Positions 15,517 to 24,073 of a DNA stretch of 32,348 bases are shown piece after piece. The notes under the pieces were generated by a model. The model worked only from the letters and a program-made list of their open reading frames with translations. It searched no databases and was not told the origin of the DNA. Within the stretch, counting starts at the first letter, position 1; each line of letters begins with the position of its first letter. The DNA comes from an uncultured Erysipelotrichaceae bacterium (GTDB lineage Bacteria; Bacillota_I; Bacilli_A; Erysipelotrichales; Erysipelotrichaceae): NCBI GenBank assembly GCA_944326795.1, contig CALVFJ010000020.1:1-32348 (forward strand). Direction: 5' to 3'. Made by a program: the position numbers and the translations under genes.

Positions 15517-16560
15517 ATGAAACAATTACAAAAAAAAGCCTTATTTAATCCTAACGGTGATATCGATGTCATCAAAAGAAGGATGATCAATGGTAATACC
15601 ACTAATCTAAATGATTTTAATAATATGAAATATGGTTGGGCTAGTGATTGGTATCGTCAAGCCATGAATAATTTCTGGGTTCCTGAAGAAATAAATCTTA
15701 GCCAAGATGTTAAAGATTACCCACGGCTATCAAAAGATGAGAAGAATGCTTTTGATAAGATCTTGTCTTTTTTGGTTTTTTTAGATAGCATCCAAAGCGC
15801 CAATCTTCCATATGTTGGGGAATATATCACGGCAAATGAAGTTAATTTATGCTTGAACATCCAAACTTTTCAAGAATGTATCCATTCGCAGTCATATTCA
15901 TATATGTTGGATACGATATGTTCTTTAGAAAAAAGGATGGAGATCCTTTATCAATGGAAAGATGATCCGATCTTATTAAAGCGCAATGAATTTATCGGTG
16001 AGTGCTATAATGCTTTTCAAAGATCACAGGATAAATTTACGCTTGCTCAAGTAATGATGGCTAATTATATCTTGGAAGGGATATATTTCTATTCGGGATT
16101 TTCATTTTTCTATAATCTAGCGCGCAACGGTAAGATGAGCGGCTGTGCTAGCGAGATTCGTTATATCAATCGTGATGAAAATACCCATCTATGGTTATTT
16201 AGAAATATCATCCTAGAATTGCAAAAAGAAGAACCTGAATTATTTACAGCAGATAAGATCCAAACCTATAAAGAATTGTTTTTGGAAGGCGTCAGACAAG
16301 AAATTGCATGGGGACAATATGTCATCGGGGAACAGATCGTGGGATTAAATGGCCGGATGATCGAAGATTATATTCGTTATCTAGGGAACCTGCGTTTTAA
16401 ACAATTAAACTTTGGACCGTTGTTTGCGGATGATCCGCAAGAACCTGAAAGCATGAGCTGGGTCAGCCAATATGCCGATGCCAATTTGGTTAAGACCGAT
16501 TTCTTTGAAGCTAGATCAACCGCATATGCCAAAAGCAGCGCGATCGTTGATGATCTATGA
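15517..16560 (+). CDS. nrdB: Ribonucleoside-diphosphate reductase, class I, beta subunit
   Basis: A 347-residue radical-generating subunit, partner of the preceding alpha chain. All dimetal ligands are visible: D90, E120, H123, E187, E221 and H224. The radical Tyr is conserved at Y127 (E120-C-I-H-S-Q-S-Y), so this is a tyrosyl-radical enzyme, not the Tyr-less class Ic type. The C-terminus (AKSSAIVDDL) is the peptide that docks on NrdA. AAGGA five bases upstream is the ribosome binding site within the 12-base gap. The operon appears to end here, since tldD has its own promoter. Confidence 0.96.
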   Translation: MKQLQKKALFNPNGDIDVIKRRMINGNTTNLNDFNNMKYGWASDWYRQAMNNFWVPEEINLSQDVKDYPRLSKDEKNAFDKILSFLVFLDSIQSANLPYVGEYITANEVNLCLNIQTFQECIHSQSYSYMLDTICSLEKRMEILYQWKDDPILLKRNEFIGECYNAFQRSQDKFTLAQVMMANYILEGIYFYSGFSFFYNLARNGKMSGCASEIRYINRDENTHLWLFRNIILELQKEEPELFTADKIQTYKELFLEGVRQEIAWGQYVIGEQIVGLNGRMIEDYIRYLGNLRFKQLNFGPLFADDPQEPESMSWVSQYADANLVKTDFFEARSTAYAKSSAIVDDL

Positions 16561-16575
16561 TCAACTAATAAGCGT

Positions 16576-16605
16576 TTGACAGCATTAAAATAAAAGTACT
16601 AAAAT
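16576..16605 (+). promoter_or_regulatory. Promoter of the tldD-tldE operon
   Basis: A perfect TTGACA (16576-16581), an 18-bp spacer and TAAAAT (16600-16605) lie just before the GGAGG ribosome binding site at 16615-16619. Confidence 0.65.
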
Positions 16606-16627
16606 ATTCCTGATGGAGGTGTTAAAA

Positions 16628-18019
16628 ATGTATTCAGATTATCTAAAAGATAAGAAAGAATTGATGAAAAAATTAGTTCAATGCTTTACAGCTGAATATG
16701 ATTATGTATCATGCTTGGGCAGCGATATCAAAGGCAAGAGCTATAGGGTAAATGCCATGCAGTCACAAGTCAATGAGAGCAGCATTGAAAGAGGATTTGT
16801 CATCAAGCTATATAAAGATAAACTTTATCGTGAATTCTCATTTGATGATCTAACGACGGAAAACTTTGCAGAATTGGTAGAAAATATCAAAGCAAGCAAT
16901 AAGATCACTTATGCTTATGTGCCAAGCGATACCCAGATCTTAAATGATGAACCGCTGATCAAAGATTTTGAAAGGATAGCTGACGATATTGACTATAGCG
17001 ATGAAAAGATCATGGATATCTTGACCAACGGCAAGGATATCATGATGCAACAGGAGCAGATCGTTAATGCGATAGCTGGATTTACCAAATATGAAGTATC
17101 AAAGTGCTTTGTTTCCAAGCATCGCGAATTGACCCAGCATTATGCTTATTATAATTTAGTTGCGATGGCTATTGCTCGTGATGAAAAGACGATGCAAAAT
17201 GCTTATCGGACCATTGATGGCATCAAACCAAGCGAGCTATTTGCTAAGTATGATGAATTAGTAAAAGAAACTGCAAGCGTTGCTAAAATGTTGCTGAAAG
17301 CCAAACCGGTCGTGCCAGGAGTATATGATGTCATTACTAGCCCAAGCATTTCTGGCTTGATTGCCCATGAAGCCTTTGGCCACGGGGTAGAGATGGATAT
17401 GTTTGTTAAGAATCGTGCTTTAGCTAAAGATTATGTTGGTAAACAGGTTGCCAGTGAGATCGTCAGCATGCATGATGGAGCAGCAAGCGCTATTAATGTT
17501 GCTAGTTATTTCTTTGATGATGATGGCGTATTAGCTAGTGATACGTTGATCATTGATAAAGGTATCTTAGTTACCGGTATTTCCGATGCTTTGTCGGCTT
17601 CGGTATTGAAGACCAAACCTACTGGCAATGGCCGGCGCGAATCTTTTTCGCATAAGGCCTATACGCGGATGACCAATACTTTCTTTAGTCCGGGAACGGA
17701 TAAATTAGAAGATATGATCAAATCGATCAAGCATGGATATATCTTATATGATACCAATAATGGCATGGAAGATCCTAAAAACTGGGGCATTCAATGTACT
17801 GCAAGCTATGGCTTGGAAATCAAAGATGGAAAACTGACAGGAGAAGCTATTGCTCCCGTGATCATCAGCGGCTATGTTCCAGATCTATTAAAATCTATCA
17901 CTATGATTTCCGATGATTTTGAATTATCAGGATCAGGAATGTGTGGCAAAGGCCATAAAGAATGGGTCAGGGTCAGTGATGGAGGCCCATATATGAAAGC
18001 GCAGGTGAAGTTAGGATGA
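16628..18019 (+). CDS. tldD: TldD family metalloprotease, catalytic subunit
   Basis: A 463-residue protein of the TldD/PmbA family. The zinc site is HEAFGH (H247, E248, H252), with a third ligand expected at C439 (SGSGMCGKGH). In other bacteria TldD and TldE form a heterodimer that threads and cleaves unfolded peptides, matures microcin B17 and degrades CcdA. An ATG exists at 16613, but it is part of the GGAGG ribosome binding site, so the ATG at 16628 is the start. tldE overlaps by ATGA. No RiPP precursor or modification enzyme is seen nearby, so a housekeeping peptide-processing role is likely. Confidence 0.95.
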   Translation: MYSDYLKDKKELMKKLVQCFTAEYDYVSCLGSDIKGKSYRVNAMQSQVNESSIERGFVIKLYKDKLYREFSFDDLTTENFAELVENIKASNKITYAYVPSDTQILNDEPLIKDFERIADDIDYSDEKIMDILTNGKDIMMQQEQIVNAIAGFTKYEVSKCFVSKHRELTQHYAYYNLVAMAIARDEKTMQNAYRTIDGIKPSELFAKYDELVKETASVAKMLLKAKPVVPGVYDVITSPSISGLIAHEAFGHGVEMDMFVKNRALAKDYVGKQVASEIVSMHDGAASAINVASYFFDDDGVLASDTLIIDKGILVTGISDALSASVLKTKPTGNGRRESFSHKAYTRMTNTFFSPGTDKLEDMIKSIKHGYILYDTNNGMEDPKNWGIQCTASYGLEIKDGKLTGEAIAPVIISGYVPDLLKSITMISDDFELSGSGMCGKGHKEWVRVSDGGPYMKAQVKLG

Positions 18020-19296
18020 TGGAAAAGATCATTGCCAACTTAGCTAAATATCCACAGATCAATGATTATCGCTTGGTTGCCACTAACAGCCGATCAAATG
18101 AGATCTTTTATATCCTAGATAAGGTTGAAACATTAAGAAGTACCAAGCTTGAAGCTACTTGTTCAGTAACGATCTATGTCGATCAGGATAACAAGCGCGG
18201 ACAAGCAAGTTTTGTAATTCATGATAGTTATACCGATGAACAGATCGACCAAAAGATCAAAGATGCAATCTATCAAAGCAAATTTAGCCTAAATACTTAT
18301 TTTGCTTTGCCAAAAGGCGAAAAACGTGAGTTTGCGAATGATTCAAATATCATCAAGCATTTTGATAGCGATCTAGTTTTCAAGATCGGAGATGCCGTTT
18401 TTAAAGCTAGTACCTTTAAGGATGGATGGATCTCCAGCATGGAAGTTTTCGTTAGGGAAAACAAAGTTCATATCGTAAATTCCCAAGGCGTTGATTACAC
18501 TTATTATACAAATTCGATCGGTATCGAAGTTATTCCGACTTTTAAAAATGAGAAAGAAGAAATCGAATTATATACCTATCTTGACTATGATCATCTTGAT
18601 TATGATAAGATCACCAGCGATACCTATGATTTCTTGTGTCAGGCAGAATTAAGGAATCAAGCACAAAAATATTCTGGACCTAATGAATTGCCAGTTTTGT
18701 TGGAAGATAAAGAAATCAAGCAGGTATTAGGCAACTTGATCGATAATCTAGACTATGCCATGGTCTATAATAAGATGGATCTGATGAAGATAGATGATAA
18801 GTTTTATGGTGATGGCGATGATATGCCAGATATCAGCTTGGTACCTTATGTTGAAGGTTCGATCAGCAATCGCGCGGTCGATGTTGATGGCATCGTATTG
18901 CAAGATACCAAGATCGTTGCTGATAATCGCATCTTATGCAATCATGGTTCCAATCAATATGGCTATTATCTAGGCGTTGATAAACCTACAGGAATCTTAC
19001 CTAATTTACAAGTAGCTAAAGGAAAGCATCAGCTTAGCGAGCTTTGCGCAAAAGAGCATTTAGCTTGTTTAGCATTTTCTAGCTTCCAATTTGATATCTT
19101 TAGCGGAAACTTTGGTGGTGAGGTACGTCTGGCCAAATATTTTGATGGTGAAAAGTACATACCGGTTACAGGCTTGACGATTGGTGGCAACATTCATGAA
19201 CTGAAATCACATATGCAATTCAGTGAAGAATGCAGCAAGATCAAAGGTTACAGCGGACCTAAGGCTTGCTTGATCACCAAGATGAGCGTAAACTAG
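18016..19296 (+). CDS. tldE: TldE/PmbA family protein, non-catalytic partner
   Basis: A 426-residue TldD/PmbA-family protein without the HExxxH zinc motif, as expected of TldE, which completes the heterodimer with TldD. The C-terminal region (VAKGKHQLSELCAKEHLACLAFSS and YIPVTGLTIGGNIHEL) matches the family. It overlaps the tldD stop by ATGA; AGGTGA at 18003-18008 inside tldD is the ribosome binding site, seven bases from the first of two adjacent ATGs. A strong terminator at the stop codon closes the two-gene operon. Confidence 0.93.
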   Translation: MMEKIIANLAKYPQINDYRLVATNSRSNEIFYILDKVETLRSTKLEATCSVTIYVDQDNKRGQASFVIHDSYTDEQIDQKIKDAIYQSKFSLNTYFALPKGEKREFANDSNIIKHFDSDLVFKIGDAVFKASTFKDGWISSMEVFVRENKVHIVNSQGVDYTYYTNSIGIEVIPTFKNEKEEIELYTYLDYDHLDYDKITSDTYDFLCQAELRNQAQKYSGPNELPVLLEDKEIKQVLGNLIDNLDYAMVYNKMDLMKIDDKFYGDGDDMPDISLVPYVEGSISNRAVDVDGIVLQDTKIVADNRILCNHGSNQYGYYLGVDKPTGILPNLQVAKGKHQLSELCAKEHLACLAFSSFQFDIFSGNFGGEVRLAKYFDGEKYIPVTGLTIGGNIHELKSHMQFSEECSKIKGYSGPKACLITKMSVN

Positions 19297-19324
19297 AAAG
19301 CAGGATACACTGCTTTCTTTTTTG
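19295..19324 (+). terminator. Rho-independent terminator after tldE
   Basis: AGAAAGCAG (19295-19303), loop GATACA and CTGCTTTCT (19310-19318) form a 9-bp stem followed by a T-run. Confidence 0.85.
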
Positions 19325-19338
19325 ATGGGAGATAGAAG

Positions 19339-19872
19339 ATGAAATCGATCGTTGAACAATCACATGATTTTTTATTGCCTTGTTTGCATCAAGGTGCCAT
19401 TTGTATCGATGCAACCTTAGGTCATGGTAAGGATGCGGCTTTTTTTCTAAGTCATAAGGTCAAAAAGGTCTATGGCTTTGAGATCCAAGAAACCGTATTG
19501 GCTAAGACGATAGAAGTACTAGCTAAGTCAAATTTTTATGGCATCCTAGCCGGACATGAAATGATGAAAAAATATATATCAGAACCAATCGATGCCATTA
19601 TCTTTAATTTTGGATATTGTCCTGGCGAAGATCAAACGATAACTACCTTACCAACAACCAGTTTAGCTGCTGTTAAACAAGCACTGCAGCTATTGAAGAT
19701 CAAAGGCAGGATGGTATTGGTCATGTATCCTCATGAACAGGGGCAAAATGAAGCTAAGTTGATCGAAGGCTATTTGCAGCAGCTAGATCATCATCTTTTT
19801 TATATCGAGAAAAGCTATCAGTTAAATCAGCATAATTCTCCTTATTTGTTGAAGATCGAGAGGATCAAATAA
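19339..19872 (+). CDS. mnmM: tRNA (mnm5s2U34) methyltransferase MnmM (YtqB family)
   Basis: A 177-residue class I SAM-dependent methyltransferase of the YtqB/rRNA-methylase family (PF06962). CIDATLGHGKDAAFFL (about 22-37) binds SAM, and FNFGYCPGEDQ (about 91-101) is the family-specific motif. In Bacillus subtilis, YtqB has been identified as MnmM, which methylates nm5s2U at tRNA wobble position 34, taking over the MnmC2 role; transfer of that function here rests on family membership. It begins 15 bases after the tldE terminator T-run and is co-directional. GGGAGATAG before the ATG is a fair ribosome binding site. Confidence 0.88.
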   Translation: MKSIVEQSHDFLLPCLHQGAICIDATLGHGKDAAFFLSHKVKKVYGFEIQETVLAKTIEVLAKSNFYGILAGHEMMKKYISEPIDAIIFNFGYCPGEDQTITTLPTTSLAAVKQALQLLKIKGRMVLVMYPHEQGQNEAKLIEGYLQQLDHHLFYIEKSYQLNQHNSPYLLKIERIK

Positions 19873-19930
19873 CGCTATTGGTAATTGTAGCCAGCTCAAC
19901 TAGCAATTGATAAAATAAACTTATGTTATC

Positions 19931-19958
19931 TTGGTATTTTTATTTATGATCCTATAAT
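19931..19958 (+). promoter_or_regulatory. Promoter of the MFS gene
   Basis: TTGGTA (19931-19936), a 16-bp spacer and a perfect TATAAT (19953-19958) lie upstream of AGGAG and the ATG at 19980. Confidence 0.6.
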
Positions 19959-19979
19959 TTTTTTATAGGAGAAATGATC

Positions 19980-21199
19980 ATGGGACAAAATGATAAATTA
20001 TTAAATAAAAATTATATCTTGATGGTTCAAGGAAACGCTGTGAGTGCTTTAGGAGATATCTTATACAGCGTAGCTATTGGTTTTTGGGTATATGAAGCTA
20101 GCGGATCAAGTGCTTTGATGGGCATCATGTCATCGATTGCGATGTTTGTTCGGATGTTCTTGTTGCCATTTAGCGGGGCCATCATCGATCGTTGTGATCG
20201 TAAGCATATCATTGTGGGAATGGATGTTATCAGAGGTGTGCTGATGCTGATGGTCGGATATCTAGCGATAAATGGCAGCTTAAGCATTCCGTTGGTGCTG
20301 ATAGCAGCTTTTTTGAGCGCTTTGTGTACGACCTTTTTTTCGCCAGCTATTTCCACAGCCTTGATAGATATCATTCCCGCTTCACGCATGGTCCAAGGAC
20401 AATCGATATATTCATCTACGCAAATGATATTAAATTTGGTTGGTAATGCCATAAGCGGAGCTTTGGTTGCTTTTTCGGGGGTAGGGTGGATCATTATCGC
20501 TAATGGGGTCTCATATTTGCTTTCAGCTTTGAGCGAAGCTTTTATTTGCTTGCCATATAGTTCGCACGAAAAGACCAAATGGTCCATTAAAAAAGTTTGG
20601 CAAGATATGCAAAAAGGTTTAACGATCATCATAAATGATCATGATCTTAATTTTTTTATTCCTTATGCTTTGATCATCAATTTTTAGGTAGCGGTACCAT
20701 GGCTTTGATGATGCCCTATCTTTTAGATAAGGGTTTTAGCATCACACATTATGGTTATGCTATGGGCGTCATGACGATAGCTTCGCTGTTAGGCACTATG
20801 ATCTTGAGCATATTAAAAATAACGCCAAAGCAGCGTTATCAAATATTGTCATGTGGTTTTATCTTTTCAATAATTTCATTTGAAATAGCCTATCTTTGCC
20901 CTGATCATTATTTTGTCATGATCATGTTAGGCTTAGGTACCTTGGGAAATGCTTTAGCCAACGCTATCTTTAATGCTTCCTTGATGCTGGCTTTGCCACA
21001 GGATAATCGTGGAGCAGTATTAGGTTTGACTACTAGCGGTAGTATTGGTAGTAGTGCTTTATCTTCAGTAATTTATGGGATATTAGGCGATATCTTTTCT
21101 TTGCAGCTGGTTTTTGTGATCAGCAATACCGTTACTATCATTCCGTTATATCTATTATGTGTCAGCAAGATCACCAAAGCTTTTATCTTGAACCATTGA
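19980..21199 (+). pseudogene. MFS transporter (EntS/MFS_3-like), broken by one frameshift
   Basis: Two adjoining ORFs give the two halves of one 12-helix major facilitator. The first (19980-20687, 235 residues) holds N-terminal helices and the loop motif SGAIIDRCDRKHI; the second (ATG at 20699 to 21199) holds the remaining helices. A stop falls right after IINF in a run of five T (20681-20685). One extra T would restore the frame and join the halves with LGSGTM. The ATG at 19974 is too close to AGGAG (19967-19971), so 19980 is used. The disruption may be real, phase-variable or a sequence error. The 3-prime end overlaps the vanW-like gene by 17 bases on the opposite strand. Confidence 0.85.
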
Positions 21200-22019
21200 T
21201 GATCTTTTTGATTGGCAAATTGGTCGTGTCATAAAGTACCCGCGCATGATTAGCTTTGATCAATTCTTGCTTGATGGTCTTGCCGGTGACTTTGTCAATG
21301 GTACGGCGAAAGACCTTATTATTGCGGTAAACGACCCCATCTTCTTTAGAAAAGAATTCATCCTCACATTTGATATGATAGGAATATGGCAGTTGGTGAT
21401 CACACCGTAGCTCACCGCATAAATAGCGTGCATCGGTAGCGGTGATCAACTGGAAGATATAGGGCGTAGGGTTGTAAAAGCGATAATCAAGATAATTATA
21501 TACGATGCTTGTTCCTGTGCCAAAAGGTACTTGGCGACCAAAATCGGGGAATAAATCAAGATTATCATGATGATGGTGTTCAGTGATGATCAAAGGCGAA
21601 TGCAATATCATCCAATGAATAAGGTTTGTAAATTGGCACATACCGCCGCCGATACCGCTAGAAGTTGAATCATTAGCGACCGTTAGGCCTTCTTTATAGC
21701 CTAAGCTTGCGGATAATGGTCCGACCAAATGCCAAAAGGAGAAAGTTTCATTAGGCTTGATCAGCACATTGTTTACCTTGGGAGCTGCGATGCTTAGGTT
21801 AATAGCTTTATTTTCTTGTAGCTGCTGATCGACCTGACCAAGTTTGCGGCGAATCAATGATTTATGGGTATATATGACATAGGGCAGCTTGGTACTGCTT
21901 TTTTCACTGGAGAAATTTGCTGTTGATAGCATATCTTTTATTTTACGGCGTAATATTTCTTTTTGCGTTGATATCTTATAGGTCAAAGGCGATATCTCAC
22001 AAAATAATTTTCGTTTCAT
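21183..22019 (-). CDS. VanW family protein
   Basis: A 278-residue protein with the VanW domain: NETFSFWHLVGPLSASLGYKEG (about 88-109) and the family signature SSGIGGGMCQFTNLIHW (about 119-135), followed by a His-rich stretch (TEHHHHDN). VanW occurs in some vancomycin-resistance clusters, but its biochemical role is not established and most chromosomal copies are unrelated to resistance. No VanH/A/X genes are present. It has no clear signal peptide. AGGAGC precedes the ATG. It lies 10 bases after the YhhN-family gene and is probably co-transcribed with it. Confidence 0.9.
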   Translation of the reverse strand: MKRKLFCEISPLTYKISTQKEILRRKIKDMLSTANFSSEKSSTKLPYVIYTHKSLIRRKLGQVDQQLQENKAINLSIAAPKVNNVLIKPNETFSFWHLVGPLSASLGYKEGLTVANDSTSSGIGGGMCQFTNLIHWMILHSPLIITEHHHHDNLDLFPDFGRQVPFGTGTSIVYNYLDYRFYNPTPYIFQLITATDARYLCGELRCDHQLPYSYHIKCEDEFFSKEDGVVYRNNKVFRRTIDKVTGKTIKQELIKANHARVLYDTTNLPIKKIINGSR

Positions 22020-22029
22020 AACAAAGCTC

Positions 22030-22674
22030 CTAATGATAAAAAGAAAAGGCCAAAGCTAGTAAAAATTGAGCAAGATAATAGATGCATGAATTAGTAAGCT
22101 GCAGCATAAGATTATTTTTATATTTAAAATAAAGAAATAATAGCACTATATCAGAAATAACAAACAATGTACCACCGATCCCTAATAATATCGCATATGC
22201 AGATGGAGCAAAGATGGCCATATCGATAGCTTTATTGCCCATCAAAACTACGATGAAAGCATATAACCAGATCATGTAACGTTTATAGCCAAAATGTATG
22301 TCTAATTTATAAGTTATGACCTTAAGGATGATCAAAGCAATTATTGACATGATGGTATCAATTAAAGTAAATGGCGCATAGTGAGTCATGACCATTAAAA
22401 AAAACTTATGAGCCAACAAAAAAGCAAGCATTCCAGAAACAAAGAAACGTTTTTGACCATTCTTTTTAAAAGCTAGCAGGATATCACCACATAAACAGCA
22501 TAGAAGAGCTATCAGCATGATCAGATCAAAATGATCATTTAAAATCAAATAGATCGATACAAATAATAAACTAGTTACTCCTTTGGCGATTGGACGATAT
22601 TTGTTGAATTTAGGTTCGATGGTCGTATATAGCAAAAGGCCAAAGCTGATCCAATAACCTATCGTAATTATCAT
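22030..22674 (-). CDS. YhhN/TMEM86 family membrane protein (lysoplasmalogenase-like)
   Basis: A 214-residue, almost wholly hydrophobic protein with about eight membrane helices. Family features are KPLTSLL-like KGVTSLLFV (about 32-40), LLCCLCGDILLAF (about 57-69) with its conserved Gly-Asp, and AHKFF (about 88). The YhhN/TMEM86 family includes vertebrate lysoplasmalogenase, which cleaves the vinyl ether bond of lysoplasmalogen. Plasmalogens occur in many anaerobic Bacillota, so this activity is possible here but unproven. CGGAGC precedes the ATG. It is the first gene of a likely two-gene unit with the VanW-domain protein. Confidence 0.82.
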   Translation of the reverse strand: MIITIGYWISFGLLLYTTIEPKFNKYRPIAKGVTSLLFVSIYLILNDHFDLIMLIALLCCLCGDILLAFKKNGQKRFFVSGMLAFLLAHKFFLMVMTHYAPFTLIDTIMSIIALIILKVITYKLDIHFGYKRYMIWLYAFIVVLMGNKAIDMAIFAPSAYAILLGIGGTLFVISDIVLLFLYFKYKNNLMLQLTNSCIYYLAQFLLALAFSFYH

Positions 22675-22734
22675 GATTTTTGCTCCGTATTATCATACTA
22701 TTATTGTAAGGCCTTTTATCAAAACCAACAAGAA

Positions 22735-22762
22735 AAAAGGTTTGAAATTTATCAAACCTTTA
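22735..22762 (-). terminator. Terminator of the fucose-isomerase-like gene
   Basis: AAAGGTTTGA (22736-22745) and TCAAACCTTT (22752-22761) form a 10-bp stem. Read on the minus strand it is followed by a T-run, immediately after the stop codon of the 22760-23944 gene. Confidence 0.8.
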
Positions 22763-23944
22763 TAACATTGCAAAAAATTCTCTTACGGCAGCACTGTGAT
22801 CGCCTAAAACGATCAAATGATGGTTGCCTATTGGCTCGTTTACAAAATATTCCATTCCATGTTCAAGATGAAGCTCGATCTGAGTACGACATAGTACTGT
22901 TTCACATAAATTGCGTTTGATTTCGCCTTTTTCTACAAAATAACGGCTCATATCAGCTGCACATTTGAAGATCGTTGCTTCGCCTTCAGGAATATGTCCA
23001 GCAATAGCTACACCTAAACCAGATTCATAATGGGTCATCAAATGGTAGGTGCATGGCATGTTCAATGGTAAGGTGCAATGAGCTAAGACGATATCTTTAT
23101 TTTGACTGTTGATGCGGCTAGGATTGCACATGAAGACAGGTTGCTTAGAAATTTCTCCGATGATGGCCATGGAAATTAATGATTGCATATCGCCTTCGCA
23201 ACCACTATAGATGCCCTGGGCATTTAAGATAGCCAAGCCTAGGCAACCGGTATTTTTAAATGGTTCCAAAAGATCGAAACAGCGTACGGTCATGGCTCTT
23301 AATTGGTATTTTTCTTTTAGTCGATATAATGCGCCATAGATGTATAAAGCTTTTTCTAATTCCTCGCGATCAAAGGTATGTTTCTTAAGATCTTCAGTGA
23401 ATTGATTTTCCGGATAGCTTTCTTTTTTGATTTCTGCAAACAATTCTTCGATATCGATATCAACGATTTCCATACCGGTCTTTGCTTGTAACTGCTTTGC
23501 ATCAGCGTCAGAAGCAATCAACCAGTCTGATGGTTTGCCAACTTGCCCAAGACGCATACCTTTTAATGATAAAAGGGCATTTTGTGCCATGATGATAGCT
23601 TTTAGCCGATTGGCAACATCTTGATGGCTGCCATGTAAGATCGTGCCTTTTCTTCCTTGTTTTTTCAAGTAGGATAAGATTTCCATCGATGCGGCAAGCG
23701 AATTATTTTCACCGCTAGTTAAAATGATGATCGGATCGTTTAAAGTTGGCAAAGCTGCTTTGAATTTGCCTTCAACGCCTCCGCCACCAACAAATACAAC
23801 TTCAGGAACTGCTTCTTTATGATCTTTAAGATGAAAATCAATGCCGGCAGCGTTACCTATTTCTTTTAAATAAGCATAGTTTTCAGCGTTTCTTTTTTCG
23901 ACGTCAGAATTCATGCTTAAAAAGTACTTTACGTTTACATCCAT
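22760..23944 (-). CDS. L-fucose/L-arabinose isomerase-like protein (COG2407)
   Basis: A 394-residue protein resembling COG2407, the L-fucose isomerase-related family. MRLGQVGKPSDWLIASDADA (about 131-150) is a conserved family segment. The centre has RAMTVRCFDLLEPFKNTGCLGLAILNAQGIYSGCEGD, where E/D/C residues match the metal-dependent isomerase region, and HYESGLGVAIAGHIPEGEATIF lies near the C-terminus. It would interconvert an aldose and a ketose using a divalent metal, but the sugar is unknown and no sugar transport or kinase gene adjoins apart from a ROK protein 1.6 kb away. AGGAGG precedes the ATG. It is a single gene divergent from the MATE transporter. Confidence 0.75.
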   Translation of the reverse strand: MDVNVKYFLSMNSDVEKRNAENYAYLKEIGNAAGIDFHLKDHKEAVPEVVFVGGGGVEGKFKAALPTLNDPIIILTSGENNSLAASMEILSYLKKQGRKGTILHGSHQDVANRLKAIIMAQNALLSLKGMRLGQVGKPSDWLIASDADAKQLQAKTGMEIVDIDIEELFAEIKKESYPENQFTEDLKKHTFDREELEKALYIYGALYRLKEKYQLRAMTVRCFDLLEPFKNTGCLGLAILNAQGIYSGCEGDMQSLISMAIIGEISKQPVFMCNPSRINSQNKDIVLAHCTLPLNMPCTYHLMTHYESGLGVAIAGHIPEGEATIFKCAADMSRYFVEKGEIKRNLCETVLCRTQIELHLEHGMEYFVNEPIGNHHLIVLGDHSAAVREFFAML

Positions 23945-24073
23945 TATAAGTTTCCTCCTGATTATATTTTAACACTTTCGATAAAAGATGTTTACTATTA
24001 AATCAAATACTTCTTTCGTAAGTTATTTATTGGTGGTATCATAATGGCATTATCATTGTAGGGGGAATAAAAC

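Noticed and set aside
16613..16627. Upstream ATG for tldD
   Set aside because: It is embedded in the GGAGG ribosome binding site serving the ATG at 16628.
20027..20632. 201-codon open frame on the minus strand
   Set aside because: Antisense shadow of the MFS gene: no ribosome binding site, unlikely composition, and the plus strand encodes a clear transporter.
21183..22019. Vancomycin resistance cluster suggested by VanW
   Set aside because: No VanR/S/H/A/X/Y genes nearby; isolated VanW-domain genes are common in Bacillota.
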